A DNA stretch of 64,000 nt, from assembly GCA_937921595.1 (NCBI GenBank), contig CAKZTD010000032.1:1-64000 (forward strand), read 5' to 3'. Positions within the stretch are counted from its first letter, which is position 1, and the number at the start of each line of letters is the position of its first letter. The notes beneath the pieces are model-generated. The model ran no database searches, was not told where the DNA came from, and saw only the letters and a program-made list of their open reading frames with translations. Both the position numbers and the translations under genes were made by a program. Below are positions 43,219-52,738 of this stretch, piece after piece. The stretch comes from an uncultured Saprospiraceae bacterium. GTDB taxonomy: Bacteria > Bacteroidota > Bacteroidia > Chitinophagales > Saprospiraceae.

Positions 43219-44094
43219 TCAAACCGTATTTGCTACTTGCTCTTTTATTTTTTCTAATTCATCTTTCATTTCGACAACAATACGTTGGATATCAGAAGAA
43301 TTGGCTTTAGAACCGAGTGTATTAATTTCACGTCCCATCTCCTGGCTAATGAAATTAAGTTTTCGCCCTTTAAGCGATTCTTTTTTATCAAGCTGCTCAT
43401 TGAAAAATTTACAATGTTGAGCAAGTCTGACTTTTTCTTCAGTGATATCAATCTTTTCGAGGTAGTATAATATCTCTTGTTCAAAACGATTCGCGTCAAT
43501 ATTATCTTTACCAACATATTCTTCCATATGTTTGTTGATCTTATTTCGAAGTCTTTCTTTTCTTTCTATTTCGAAAGGCTCTACTTCATTTAAAAGATCC
43601 GAGATAATTTTAGTTCTTTTTTTACAATCCTCTTCCATTGCATTTCCTTCTGCAAGTCTAAAAGATCTAAAATTCGTTAAAGCTTCATTAAGTGTATCCA
43701 AAATTGCTTGCCATTCCTCTTCATCTACATCACCATCTCCTGAGGAGATTACATTAGGAATTCTCAAGATCGACTGCATTACATCAGTCTGAGGCATATT
43801 CAAGCTTTTGGAAAGCTCCGTGAGTTCATTATAATATTTTGTAAACAAAGATTGATTCAAAGCATAATCACCTTCTCCGTTCATAGATTTAACATCTATA
43901 GACACATCAATTTTTCCTCGTTCTACTTTTTCAGTGATAATTTTCCTCATCTCATGTTCTTTATCTCTAAAGCTTTGAGGAACCTTAAACCGAATATCTG
44001 TAAACTTGCTATTGAGAGAACGAACCTCAATAATGATCGTTTTCCCGGCATATACCGAAGAGGCTCTGCCATAGCCTGTCATTGATAATAACAT
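43219..44094 (-). CDS. YicC/YloC family endoribonuclease
   Basis: The product has 291 residues. LLSMTGYGRAS at the start, VEVRSLNSKF-like EVRSLNSKFTDIR, and C-terminal KGRKLNFISQEMGREINTLGSKAN are family signatures. Members cut RNA and influence small-RNA turnover. It is first in the yicC-gmk-apaG transcript, with a -7 element at 44216. Confidence 0.92.
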   Translation of the reverse strand: MLLSMTGYGRASSVYAGKTIIIEVRSLNSKFTDIRFKVPQSFRDKEHEMRKIITEKVERGKIDVSIDVKSMNGEGDYALNQSLFTKYYNELTELSKSLNMPQTDVMQSILRIPNVISSGDGDVDEEEWQAILDTLNEALTNFRSFRLAEGNAMEEDCKKRTKIISDLLNEVEPFEIERKERLRNKINKHMEEYVGKDNIDANRFEQEILYYLEKIDITEEKVRLAQHCKFFNEQLDKKESLKGRKLNFISQEMGREINTLGSKANSSDIQRIVVEMKDELEKIKEQVANTV

Positions 44095-44215
44095 ATGATC
44101 GTGTGTTGAATAATTTATAAGAAAAAGAAGCTTAACAAAGCTATTTCTTGCCTGTATATTAACTCAAATCAAGGAATATCTATATATTATTAAAAAAAGT
44201 AATTCCTCAATCTCA

Positions 44216-44223
44216 CAAAGATA
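44216..44223 (-). promoter_or_regulatory. Promoter -7 element for yicC-gmk-apaG
   Basis: CAAAGATA on the plus strand reads TATCTTTG on the minus strand, about 120 bases before the yicC start. Confidence 0.5.
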
Positions 44224-44281
44224 ACCAAAGCTACCTTAATTAAAAGCGCTTAGCTTAAAACCAATTAGATTAATTCATTTG

Positions 44282-44289
44282 TATCTTTG
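44282..44289 (+). promoter_or_regulatory. Possible promoter -7 element towards the HU-like gene
   Basis: TATCTTTG, followed by TAAGTCCCCCC, is a match to TAnnTTTG but lies about 420 bases before the nearest gene. Confidence 0.4.
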
Positions 44290-44712
44290 TAAGTCCCCCC
44301 AATTTTGAACCCACCCTCTCTACAATCGAACGATACTTACTACCGTACCCAAATTCATTTATATCTTCTTTATCCACTTTAAACTTAAAAAAATGTTCTT
44401 CTTTTCGATAGTATGCTAAGCTAGTTTATACTATTGATAATGCTGTAAACAGCAGTTTTAAGACAACAATACCGCTTTTAAATAATACCAGAACACGACA
44501 AACAAGCTCAAGCCCTACCTTAATAAAGGTTTACAAATAGCAGATATTTTAAATAATAATATTTTAAAGATGTATTAAGTTGAATATGAAATGAAAAAAA
44601 CTGAAAATAAAACGGTGTTAAATTTTCAATTAAGGAATAAAATACCGAAATTTGCCTCGCTTTTAAGCTCCCTTAACATAATTCATAACTAATTATAAAC
44701 CAAACAATAACG

Positions 44713-45024
44713 ATGAGAAAAGCTGACTTAGTTACAGCAATTTCAGAAAAGACCGGGGTTCCTAAGGTCGATGTGTTAGTTACTCTTGAAACGTTTTTCA
44801 AAGAGGTAAAGAGTACTTTGTCTGATGGCGAGAATGTATACGTTAGAGGTTTTGGAAGCTTCGTAATAAAGAAACGTGCAAAAAAAGTAGGTAGACATAT
44901 AAAGAAAAATGTTGCTATTGAGATTCCAGAGCATTACATTCCTTCTTTCAAACCTGCAAAGATTTTTGTAGAACAAGTAAAAGATAACGTTACGTCTCTT
45001 CCTGATGAAGAGAAAAACGATTAG
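44713..45024 (+). CDS. HU/IHF family DNA-binding protein
   Basis: The product has 103 residues. MRKADLVTAISEKTGVPK begins the helical body, VYVRGFGSFVIKKRAKKVGR leads into the DNA-binding arm, and IPEHYIPSFKPAKIF is the arm return, where HU normally has Pro at the tip. An acidic tail of about 13 residues follows. It bends DNA as a homo- or heterodimer. The next gene starts 18 bases downstream. Confidence 0.92.
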   Translation: MRKADLVTAISEKTGVPKVDVLVTLETFFKEVKSTLSDGENVYVRGFGSFVIKKRAKKVGRHIKKNVAIEIPEHYIPSFKPAKIFVEQVKDNVTSLPDEEKND

Positions 45025-45042
45025 GTATTATAAAGATTCAAT

Positions 45043-45822
45043 ATGACTAAACTGCAAACTATTATTGTTGCTATTTCATGTTTATTGTTTGCAGGATTAT
45101 ATTTTGGAGGAGATACGAAACCTGAGACTCAGGATATAGTAGAAAAGACTAGAGCATTAAAAGCAACTAGTACTTCCATCGAATCTATATTACCCGCTGC
45201 TAAATCAAGCCTTCCAGTAGATACTTCAGCAATTGTTTCTGGGATTGAAAAAGATTTACGAGCTAGTCAAAATGACTCTACGAAGGTAGAATCGCTAAAA
45301 AAGCTAGCAGGTATATGGTATGATGCCAAAAGAGCAGATATTTCAGGATATTACGCTCAAGAGGTTGCCAATATATTGAATACGGAAGATTCCTGGGCAA
45401 TAACCGGGACAACATATATGATAGGTGCGAGAAAGACAGAGGAAATGAAGATTAAAGAGTTCTGTTTTGATAATGCAAAAATTGCTTTTGAAAACGCTAT
45501 CTCAATTAATCCTGAAAATTACTCGCATAAAGTCAATTTAGCTCTTTGTGCTATAGAAAACACTTCAGAAGGAAACCCAATGAAAGGAATCCTGATGTTG
45601 AGAGATTATAACAAAGAAGCACCAGAAAACGTTTTGGTACTTACTACTTTAGCCCGCTTAGCGATTCAAACGAATCAATTTGATAAAGCGGTCGAAAGAT
45701 TAAATACAGCTATCCGTGTAGAACCTGACAACAAAAAAGCAAATTGCTTGATGGTGCAGGCTTATGACGGACTAGGAAATAAAGAAAAGGCAGCTCAGTT
45801 TGCTGCAAAATGTATTAATTAA
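45043..45822 (+). CDS. Tetratricopeptide repeat protein
   Basis: The product has 259 residues. An N-terminal span (TIIVAISCLLFAGLYFG) anchors or exports it; TPR-like units lie near residues 150-255, clearest in APENVLVLTTLARLAIQTNQ and the following FDKAVERLNTAIRVEPDN. It is probably a periplasmic scaffold. It sits between the HU-like gene and the small basic gene, probably in one transcript. The specific partner is unknown. Confidence 0.75.
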   Translation: MTKLQTIIVAISCLLFAGLYFGGDTKPETQDIVEKTRALKATSTSIESILPAAKSSLPVDTSAIVSGIEKDLRASQNDSTKVESLKKLAGIWYDAKRADISGYYAQEVANILNTEDSWAITGTTYMIGARKTEEMKIKEFCFDNAKIAFENAISINPENYSHKVNLALCAIENTSEGNPMKGILMLRDYNKEAPENVLVLTTLARLAIQTNQFDKAVERLNTAIRVEPDNKKANCLMVQAYDGLGNKEKAAQFAAKCIN

Positions 45823-45881
45823 TTCCGGTATTCGGGGTTAATTCAAGAAATCTAATTTTTTAAAATTAAAAGACATTTATT

Positions 45882-45977
45882 ATGCCTTGTGGAAAAAAGC
45901 GTAAGCGTCACAAAATTTCAACTCACAAACGCAAGAAGAGACTTCGTAAGAACCGACACAAAAAGAAGAACAGATAA
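45882..45977 (+). CDS. Tiny basic protein, AURKAIP1/COX24-type
   Basis: The 31-residue product is MPCGKKRKRHKISTHKRKK followed by RLRKNRHKKKNR. More than half of its residues are Lys, Arg or His. The GKKRKRHKISTHKRKKR core matches the small AURKAIP1/COX24-domain proteins that I know to be annotated in Bacteroidota, thought to be ribosome-associated. It follows the TPR gene by 59 bases and ends before two hairpins. Confidence 0.8.
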   Translation: MPCGKKRKRHKISTHKRKKRLRKNRHKKKNR

Positions 45978-46339
45978 TTAGGTTCTACGCTTTTTAGCGT
46001 AGGATTAATCTAGCAGCAAGTTGTTGGAAAAAATCTGGTTTTCCTGTGCGGAAACGCCTGACGATATGTTTTAATACATAACGTCAGGCTTTTATGTAAG
46101 TAGGATTGGGTAAATCCCCTCTCTTCTTATGTTGAACAACAAGTAGTGTTTTCAGATACTAGAGTCATGTCTTGTTCCCTGAAAACATTCCTAAACAATT
46201 GGGCAAGGCTATTTATTTCAAATAGCCGAAAAGGACTAATACTCCTCTTTTCCAATTTTTTCCATTCGTGAAAAGTGATTGTAAGACTGATTTGCTGCAA
46301 AATCTGTAGGTCACCTATTGCATTCATCTAAATGGAAAA
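45978..46339 (+). other. Spacer before ribonuclease G
   Basis: Holds a small hairpin TCTACGCT/AGCGTAGG at 45984-46003 and the terminator at 46055-46097. The remainder (46098-46339) shows no gene I can support. Confidence 0.45.
46055..46097 (+). terminator. Terminator after the tiny basic protein gene
   Basis: GCCTGACGATATGT pairs with ATACATAACGTCAGGC (with a bulge) around a small loop and is followed by TTTTATG. Confidence 0.75.
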
Positions 46340-47893
46340 GTGAACGTGGAAAAAGAACTCATAATAAACTCGACTCCTACGGAAGTCGAGATTGCGCTTC
46401 TCGAGAAATCAAAACTCGTAGAGCTGCACTATCAAAAGACCAATAACAACTTCACTGTCGGAGATATCTTTTTAGGTAGAATTCGTAAGTTGATGCCAGG
46501 GCTCAACGCAGCTTTTGTGGATATTGGACATAAGAAAGACGCCTTTCTTCATTATACGGATCTAGGCCCAAAACTTAAGTCTTTACTTAAGTTTACCCAA
46601 GATACGATCGACGGCCAAACACCAACTCAATACCTCGACAATTTCGAAATGCAGCCAGAAATCATCAAAACTGGCAAGATCGATCAGGTAATGAATAAAA
46701 AACAGCCGATATTAGTTCAGGTACTCAAAGAACCAATATCGACTAAGGGCCCAAGATTAAGTTGTGAGATCACTATTCCTGGAAGATTCTTAGTACTTAC
46801 CCCTTTTTCTAACGTTGTAGCAGTATCTAAAAAGATCGCTAATCCGGAAGAGCGAAAACGACTGAAGGTCTTGGTAGAGAGTATCCGTCCTAAAAATTTC
46901 GGTCTAATCGTAAGAACAGCAGCGGAAGGAAAAAAAGTAGCCGATCTACACGAAGAACTAGGCTTTATGATGACTAAGTGGGAACAAGTCCACAACCAAC
47001 TCATCAAAGCTCAACCTCCAATGAAGCTCTTAAGCGAATTGGATAAAGCTTCTAGTATTCTTCGAGACATCCTAAATGATTCTTTCAATAAAATCATTGT
47101 CAACGATAAAGAGCTTTTTCATAATGTTCAAACATTTATGGGCTCTATCTCTCCAGAACAGGTGAAGATTGTAAAACATCACCGCCCTGGAAAACCAATC
47201 TTTGAAGCTTTTGGTGTGACTCGTCAAATCAAATCCTCGTTCGGAAAAACAGCGACCATGGCTAGTGGTGCATACTTGGTTATTGAGCATACGGAAGCGA
47301 TGCATGTGATCGATGTAAATAGTGGCCATAAAGTAACCAACGGAGATCAAGCAGAAGCAGTGCTTGGAGTCAATATGGAATCTGCGGAAGAGATCGCAAG
47401 ACAATTAAGATTAAGAGATATCGGTGGTATTATTATCATCGACTTTATAGACATGCGTGTTCCGGAACATAAAAAATTGCTCGTTCAAAAAATGCGGGAT
47501 TTTATGCGGAAAGATCGTGCTCAGCATACCATTTTACCATTGAGTAAATTTGGTTTGATGCAGATCACCCGTCAGCGTGTTCGTCCGGAAGTAAAAATCA
47601 ATACAGCAGAATTGTGCCCTTCTTGTAATGGTACTGGAAAAATCAATCCTTCTATTTTATTGATAGACGATATTCAAAGAGATTTGGATTTCATCTTACA
47701 GTCACGTCCAAATTCTACGATCAAATTACGTGTTCACCCATTTATTCACGCTTTCTTGAAAAAAGGCATCCCAAGCATACAAATGCGATGGGCAAGGAAA
47801 TATTTTAAATGGATAAAAGCGACATCTGATGCTGATTATCAGCTGATGCAGTATCAATTTTATGATGGAAATGATGATGAGATCAGACTCTAG
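46340..47893 (+). CDS. rng: Ribonuclease G/E
   Basis: The product has 517 residues. The S1 domain spans VGDIFLGRIRKLMPGLNAAF to HKKDAFLH. The catalytic region includes HVIDVNSGHK, IARQLRLRDIGGIIIIDFIDM (metal-binding Asp) and KFGLMQITRQR. CPSCNGTG is the zinc-link motif. There is no long C-terminal scaffold, so it is RNase G-like. The first codon is GTG at 46340, with no in-frame ATG. It processes rRNA and mRNA. Confidence 0.93.
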   Translation: MNVEKELIINSTPTEVEIALLEKSKLVELHYQKTNNNFTVGDIFLGRIRKLMPGLNAAFVDIGHKKDAFLHYTDLGPKLKSLLKFTQDTIDGQTPTQYLDNFEMQPEIIKTGKIDQVMNKKQPILVQVLKEPISTKGPRLSCEITIPGRFLVLTPFSNVVAVSKKIANPEERKRLKVLVESIRPKNFGLIVRTAAEGKKVADLHEELGFMMTKWEQVHNQLIKAQPPMKLLSELDKASSILRDILNDSFNKIIVNDKELFHNVQTFMGSISPEQVKIVKHHRPGKPIFEAFGVTRQIKSSFGKTATMASGAYLVIEHTEAMHVIDVNSGHKVTNGDQAEAVLGVNMESAEEIARQLRLRDIGGIIIIDFIDMRVPEHKKLLVQKMRDFMRKDRAQHTILPLSKFGLMQITRQRVRPEVKINTAELCPSCNGTGKINPSILLIDDIQRDLDFILQSRPNSTIKLRVHPFIHAFLKKGIPSIQMRWARKYFKWIKATSDADYQLMQYQFYDGNDDEIRL

Positions 47894-47921
47894 TCAGGAG
47901 TGAGAGGTGAGTATACTTTCT

Positions 47922-47975
47922 AAAATTAACCAGGTGGTCAAGAGCATATGTTTCTTGACCACCTGATTAATTTTA
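47922..47975. terminator. Terminator after ribonuclease G
   Basis: AATTAACCAGGTGGTCAAGA pairs with TCTTGACCACCTGATTAATT (one mismatch) around an eight-base loop; the flanks are A- and T-rich. Confidence 0.8.
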
Positions 47976-48000
47976 AACCTCTTTTCATCTTCACCTCTGA

Positions 48001-48099
48001 TTAAGGCGGACACCCACAATCGCCAGCTCGACAAGCAATCATACTTACGGTCAATAAAATCATTATCAAAAAGAAAAGTGTTTTACGTTGAAGCTTCAT
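48001..48099 (-). CDS. Tiny predicted lipoprotein ending CGCPP
   Basis: The 32-residue product starts MKLQRKTLFFLIMILLTVSM and continues IACRAGDCGCPP. The first 22 residues are a signal peptide with a lipobox ending IAC, leaving a 10-residue mature lipopeptide with three Cys and two Pro. The ATG is at 48099 and lies 41 bases from the divergent glycosyltransferase start. It superficially recalls the CPPP cores of the peptide family but has no Gly-Gly leader. I do not recognise a function. Confidence 0.5.
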   Translation of the reverse strand: MKLQRKTLFFLIMILLTVSMIACRAGDCGCPP

Positions 48100-48140
48100 G
48101 GTTTCATTATGTATATTGTTTTCAAAGATAAAATAAATAC

Positions 48141-49199
48141 TTGAGCAAAACACAACGCATATTAATCACCCCTTTAAACTGGGGACTTGGACATGCCACT
48201 CGTTGTATTCCAATCATTGATGCATTGTTATCAGCTGGGCAGGAAGTGATTCTTGCTTCTGATGGAAGAGCGCTTTCTCTTTTAAAAAAAGAATATCCAA
48301 ACCTGAAGATTTTCGAACTTCCAGGATATGAAATCCGATACGAGGGGAGTGGTATGATTTGGAATATTGCCAAGCAACTCCCAAAGATTTCGCGAGCCAT
48401 TTTAAAAGAAAGAAAAGCGGTAAAGAAGATTGTGGAAAAGGAAAAGATCGATGTGATTATTTCTGACAATCGCTATGGCTGCCGAAACAAACAATGCAAA
48501 AACATCTTTATCACCCACCAAGTAAATATCGCTATTCCAAACCGGAGTTTAGAAATCATTACAAATAAGATCAATCATCATTTGATTAATCTATTTGACG
48601 AATGTTGGATTCCTGATTTTGAAGGAGAGAACAGTCTAGCGGGAAAACTTTCTAACAACAATAAAGACCATCAATTCATCGGCCCACTCTCCCGTTTTAA
48701 TAGAAAAGAATTAAAAAAAGAATACGATCTCATTGCAGTACTTAGCGGTCCCGAACCACAAAGAAGTATCCTCGAAACAAAACTTATTGAGCAATTAAAA
48801 GCCTTAGACTTTAAGAGTCTAATTGTTCAAGGAAAAACAGAAAAGCTGGAAAGTTTTGAGATATCCGATCAACTAAAAACCGTTTCTTATCTCACTTCTG
48901 AAGATTTAAACGAGGCCATTTTAAAAAGCGAAATAATTATTGCTAGATCTGGTTACAGTACGATTATGGATTTGGTGGCTTTAGGTAAAAAAGCGATTTT
49001 GATTCCTACACCTGGACAGACCGAACAGGAGTATTTAGCAGAGCGATTGATGGATCAGCAATTATTCTATCATCAAAGCCAAAATACTTTTGATTTAAAA
49101 AATGCCCTAAAAGAATCTTCCAAGTATCCTGGATTTAATCATTCCAAATCGTCTCAATATTCTCTTTCTACAATTCTAAAAAAAAACCTGGAAATATGA
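48141..49199 (+). CDS. GT-B glycosyltransferase-like protein
   Basis: The product has 352 residues. ILITPLNWGLGHATRCIPIID is the N-terminal acceptor-loop type sequence of MurG-like enzymes, and RSGYSTIMDLVALGKKAILIPTPGQTEQEYLAERL (about 270-305) is the C-terminal nucleotide-sugar site. It probably transfers a sugar from a nucleotide donor to a lipid or surface glycan. The only usable start is TTG at 48141. Substrate unknown. Confidence 0.75.
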   Translation: MSKTQRILITPLNWGLGHATRCIPIIDALLSAGQEVILASDGRALSLLKKEYPNLKIFELPGYEIRYEGSGMIWNIAKQLPKISRAILKERKAVKKIVEKEKIDVIISDNRYGCRNKQCKNIFITHQVNIAIPNRSLEIITNKINHHLINLFDECWIPDFEGENSLAGKLSNNNKDHQFIGPLSRFNRKELKKEYDLIAVLSGPEPQRSILETKLIEQLKALDFKSLIVQGKTEKLESFEISDQLKTVSYLTSEDLNEAILKSEIIIARSGYSTIMDLVALGKKAILIPTPGQTEQEYLAERLMDQQLFYHQSQNTFDLKNALKESSKYPGFNHSKSSQYSLSTILKKNLEI

Positions 49200-49360
49200 T
49201 TGTAATCCCCCCCTTTAGACAAATGATTATTTGCTGATTGACTTTGCAGAACCTCCCCTTTCAATCAATAAATTCAAAGATTCTGATTTTTTATTCAAAA
49301 ACAGTTACTTTAGGTTTAGAATTTAAATTAACCTGTTTTAAATAAAAACAATATCGCTTT

Positions 49361-50311
49361 ATGTTTCAAAACAAGATCAAATCAAAAGTACTTCAAGGTG
49401 TTTTTAGCCTACTCATTCTTTTAATCTCCACTACGGTTTTTTCTCAAAAAATGACTGGATTGGAAGGCCGCTGGGATCTTGTGGTTTCTAAAGATGGAAA
49501 AGAACTTCCGTCTTGGTTGGAGATTAGAAAGTCTGGCTATAATACACTCGTTGGTCGTTTCGTATATGCCTTCGGAAGTGCTCGTCCAATTGCTGAAGTA
49601 AGAATAGAGAACGATAAATTTCGTTTTGCAATTCCTATACAATGGGAAGAAGGTGAAAGTGATCTCGAATTCGAAGGGTGGAAAAAAGAGGATGGTTTAG
49701 AAGGAACGATGCGTTATTCGGATGGCAAAATATATACCTGGACTGCGGTACCCGCACCAAAACTTCTTCATATCAAAAAGCCAGTTTTCGGAAAGACTAT
49801 TTCCTTGTTTAATGGAAAAGATATGAATGAATGGCATGCCGATGGAGACAATCAATGGGCCGTGGAATCTGGTATTTTAAAAAGCGATAAAGCTGGCGCC
49901 AATCTTATCAGCAATGAAAAATTTATGAACTTCAAACTATACGCTGAATTCAAATACCCTAAAGGCAGCAACAGTGGACTTTATCTTCGAGGTCGTTACG
50001 AAGTACAGATTGCAGATAACAAAGGAATGGATCCTTCAGATATTTTATTTGGTGGCCTTTATGGGTTTCTTGAACCAAATGAGATGGCTGCAAAAGATGC
50101 AGGGGAGTGGCAGTCTTATGAAATTACATTAATCGGAAACCGAGTGACCATCATTGCAAATGGTATTACGATAATCAATGACCAGGTCATCCCTGGAATT
50201 ACCGGTGGAGCAATTGATAGTAAGGAAGGAGAGCCGGGTTCATTTTTGATTCAGGGAGATCATGGTCCTATTGAATTCCGGAAAATTGAGGTGACTCCGA
50301 TTATGAAATAG
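49361..50311 (+). CDS. Secreted DUF1080 protein
   Basis: The product has 316 residues. The signal peptide ends TTVFSQ. Residues 30-140 form a small beta domain (LEGRWDLVVSKDGKELPSW). The DUF1080 concanavalin-like domain follows with ISLFNGKDMNEWHADGDNQW, GSNSGLYLRGRYEVQI and GDHGPIEFRKIEV. DUF1080 proteins include 3-keto-disaccharide hydrolases. It precedes the GH16 gene by 185 bases, which suggests a polysaccharide-related function. Confidence 0.8.
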   Translation: MFQNKIKSKVLQGVFSLLILLISTTVFSQKMTGLEGRWDLVVSKDGKELPSWLEIRKSGYNTLVGRFVYAFGSARPIAEVRIENDKFRFAIPIQWEEGESDLEFEGWKKEDGLEGTMRYSDGKIYTWTAVPAPKLLHIKKPVFGKTISLFNGKDMNEWHADGDNQWAVESGILKSDKAGANLISNEKFMNFKLYAEFKYPKGSNSGLYLRGRYEVQIADNKGMDPSDILFGGLYGFLEPNEMAAKDAGEWQSYEITLIGNRVTIIANGITIINDQVIPGITGGAIDSKEGEPGSFLIQGDHGPIEFRKIEVTPIMK

Positions 50312-50495
50312 GTTTAATTTAAAAACCGTTTGTACTAAGTAAATCCTCTTTTATTAAAAAGGGATTATTCAAAATAATAATTCTTCCTATTGGTCTAATT
50401 AAAGAATTATAACAATCTTTGCACGAACAGGGATTACTTTAGTTTTTAAATTACCCCGTTCACCAAACCTATTCTTATCAAGAAAAATCGGTGTG

Positions 50496-51890
50496 ATGAA
50501 AAATAAAATCCTCTTTTCCTTAACAATCCTACTCTCAATTTTTGCTTGTAAATCAGATGATGAAACCCTTCCTCCTTCTACTTCAGTCACTCAATACGAT
50601 GGGTATACTTTGATTTGGAATGACGAATTTAATGGTCTTGCAATCAGCAATCTCAATTGGACTTACGAAACAGGAGACGGCACCGCATACGGACTTCCTT
50701 CAGGATGGGGGAATGATGAAAAACAAATTTATACAAACGCTGCGGACAACTCCTTCATCGAAGAAGATGCAGATGGTGTTTCTGCTTTAGTTATTGTTGC
50801 TCAGGAAGAATCTCCTGGAAACTATACTTCCGCGAAACTAACGACACAAGAACTACAAAGTTTTAGATTCGGAAGAATTGAGGCTCGTATTAAACTACCT
50901 ACTGATCGAGGAATGTGGCCTGCATTCTGGATGCTTGGAGATAATAAAAGTGAAGTAGATTGGCCTGGTTGCGGAGAAATTGATATTATGGAACTCGTTG
51001 GTCAAGAACCAAATGTAATTCATGGAACAGCCCATTATACGGATGCAAATAAAATGTTGAGTTCTAATGGCGAACCAAATATGTTGGCTACAGGAAACTT
51101 TGATGATGCTTATCATGATTTCAGATTAGACTGGACGCCTAGTTCTTTAATATTTAGTCTAGATGAAGTCCCTTATCATACAGTGACGATAGAAGATGAC
51201 ATGAAAGAATTTCTTCGTTCATTTTACCTGATACTCAATGTTGCCGTAGGTGGCAACTGGCCTGGTGATCCTGATGCTACGACTAGTTTTCCTCAAAAAA
51301 TGTATGTTGATTATATCCGAGCTTATAGCATAGATGGATTAAATCCCCCAGCAACTCCAGCATTGAATATCGATGAAGAAACCATTGGAGTGATCATTCC
51401 TCCAAGTCAAGCACAATTAGCACTTAACACCTCATTAAATCAATTTCCTAATATTGAATTGAATACTTATGGAGCAGGAGGAGAACCAGTTATTTCTTCT
51501 ACAGATGAAGCGATTGAAGGAGACAGTGCTTTGTTGTTTAGCTATCCCGGAGGCACCTGGGGAGGTGGATGGCTCGAAATGTCTACGCCACTGGATATGA
51601 GTGCTTTTACATCTGGTAATTTAGTTTTCTCTATTCGTCAACCAAGCGACTTATCTGATGCAGAAATAAAATTGGAAGCCTTTAGTAATGCTGCTGCCGT
51701 TTTTCTAATTAACTATACCCCTATCGGAATCAGCAATGGGTATGTTGAATATACGATCCCTTTATCTGATTTTACAGACCTCGATTTTAGTGATCTTAAA
51801 GTTCCTTTTTCATTATGGAATCCCGTAAATGATATGAACGAATATCCAGTACTCGATGTTTATCTGGATAATATTTATTGGGAGGAGTAA
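50496..51890 (+). CDS. GH16 beta-glucanase lipoprotein
   Basis: The product has 464 residues from the ATG at 50496; a GTG immediately precedes it. The lipobox is SIFAC. The GH16 domain (about 35-280) has WNDEFNG, WPAFWMLG and the catalytic ExDxxE in EIDIMELVG. The C-terminal part (about 290-464, PGGTWGGGWLEMSTPLD) looks like a carbohydrate-binding module. It would hydrolyse laminarin-type beta-1,3-glucans at the cell surface. Confidence 0.88.
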   Translation: MKNKILFSLTILLSIFACKSDDETLPPSTSVTQYDGYTLIWNDEFNGLAISNLNWTYETGDGTAYGLPSGWGNDEKQIYTNAADNSFIEEDADGVSALVIVAQEESPGNYTSAKLTTQELQSFRFGRIEARIKLPTDRGMWPAFWMLGDNKSEVDWPGCGEIDIMELVGQEPNVIHGTAHYTDANKMLSSNGEPNMLATGNFDDAYHDFRLDWTPSSLIFSLDEVPYHTVTIEDDMKEFLRSFYLILNVAVGGNWPGDPDATTSFPQKMYVDYIRAYSIDGLNPPATPALNIDEETIGVIIPPSQAQLALNTSLNQFPNIELNTYGAGGEPVISSTDEAIEGDSALLFSYPGGTWGGGWLEMSTPLDMSAFTSGNLVFSIRQPSDLSDAEIKLEAFSNAAAVFLINYTPIGISNGYVEYTIPLSDFTDLDFSDLKVPFSLWNPVNDMNEYPVLDVYLDNIYWEE

Positions 51891-51898
51891 TTAGAAAA

Positions 51899-52738
51899 TT
51901 AAATAGATTCTTTCATTACAAATTTCATGTTTCCACCTAAAGGTATCTGATTCAATTTCGACAGATACACTTGTGAGACATAGGCGATTCGAGGATACCC
52001 TCCTGTCGTCTGTCCATCTTGAAGTACAATAATCGGTAAGCCACTTGGCGGCAACTGAATAAACCCAGGCAATACCGGCACACTGTTTTTTAATCGAGCT
52101 ATAGTTTCTTTTAGTGGAGCACCTTCCAGACGAATCCCCATTCGATTACTATCTCTTCCTATTTTATAAATATTGGAAAGAAAATCCTGTTTGGCATTTT
52201 CGCTTAAAGACAAAAACTCTGGTCCTGGTTTAATGAGAATAGTTTTATAATTAACTTTCTCGACCTCCTCATTTTCCCATTCTAAAACATCTCCTTTTTT
52301 TAGTAAGCGCCCTTCGTGGCCTCCAATTTTTGCATTGGTATAGGTGGAAAAAGAATCGTATACTTTTTCTAGGTTAAGTTTTCCTTTCACCGCAATGTAT
52401 CCTCGCAAACCATCTTTGGCGACCTGACTTTTAAGTAAGTCTCCTTTTTTTATTTCAAAAACGACATTAGGCCTAACCACTTTATCATTGAGTGTCCAAT
52501 TAAAATCTGCTCCAGTAATCGCAATCTCTCCATCGTCATGAAATAATATATGAGGTCCAATCGAAGTACATTCGATCAATGGACTATCTGCATCCAAATT
52601 TAAAAGCAACAAGGCAATCTTCGCTGCATTCACATCCATGACTCCGGATTTTGGGATGGCAAAATAAGCCAAGTCATTTCGACCCAAGTCCTGAATACTC
52701 GTCATTAATCCCGGCTTTATGATTTCTAATTTAGGCAT
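51899..52738 (-). CDS. pxpC: 5-oxoprolinase subunit PxpC
   Basis: The product has 279 residues. PGLMTSIQDLGRNDL, AIPKSGVMDVNAAKIALLLL, and the later QDGQTTGGYPRIA are typical of the biotin-dependent carboxylase-like subunit of prokaryotic 5-oxoprolinase. With PxpA and PxpB it opens 5-oxoproline to glutamate using ATP. It overlaps the end of pxpB by 8 bases and is last in the operon. Confidence 0.9.
   Translation of the reverse strand: MPKLEIIKPGLMTSIQDLGRNDLAYFAIPKSGVMDVNAAKIALLLLNLDADSPLIECTSIGPHILFHDDGEIAITGADFNWTLNDKVVRPNVVFEIKKGDLLKSQVAKDGLRGYIAVKGKLNLEKVYDSFSTYTNAKIGGHEGRLLKKGDVLEWENEEVEKVNYKTILIKPGPEFLSLSENAKQDFLSNIYKIGRDSNRMGIRLEGAPLKETIARLKNSVPVLPGFIQLPPSGLPIIVLQDGQTTGGYPRIAYVSQVYLSKLNQIPLGGNMKFVMKESI

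Larger units (their letters stand above)
44095..44712. other. Long divergent spacer with promoters
   Basis: 618 bases without a gene. It contains one promoter-like element on each strand (44216 and 44282). Between 44290 and 44712 I see only A/T-rich sequence, so the transcript to the HU-like gene would have a leader of about 400 bases if 44282 is its promoter. No tRNA or known riboswitch is recognised. Confidence 0.4.

Noticed and set aside
44290..44712. Possible structured RNA in the long leader before the HU-like gene
   Set aside because: I saw no stable conserved stem, tRNA arm or known riboswitch pattern in this A/T-rich stretch.
46127..46327. 66-codon minus-strand frame before ribonuclease G
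   Set aside because: Although in an intergenic space, it has no recognisable features, no terminator or promoter of its own, and probably covers the ribonuclease G leader.
48001..48099. Tiny CGCPP lipoprotein as a twelfth member of the PPP peptide family
   Set aside because: It has a lipobox signal peptide instead of a KGG leader and only two prolines; membership is not supported.
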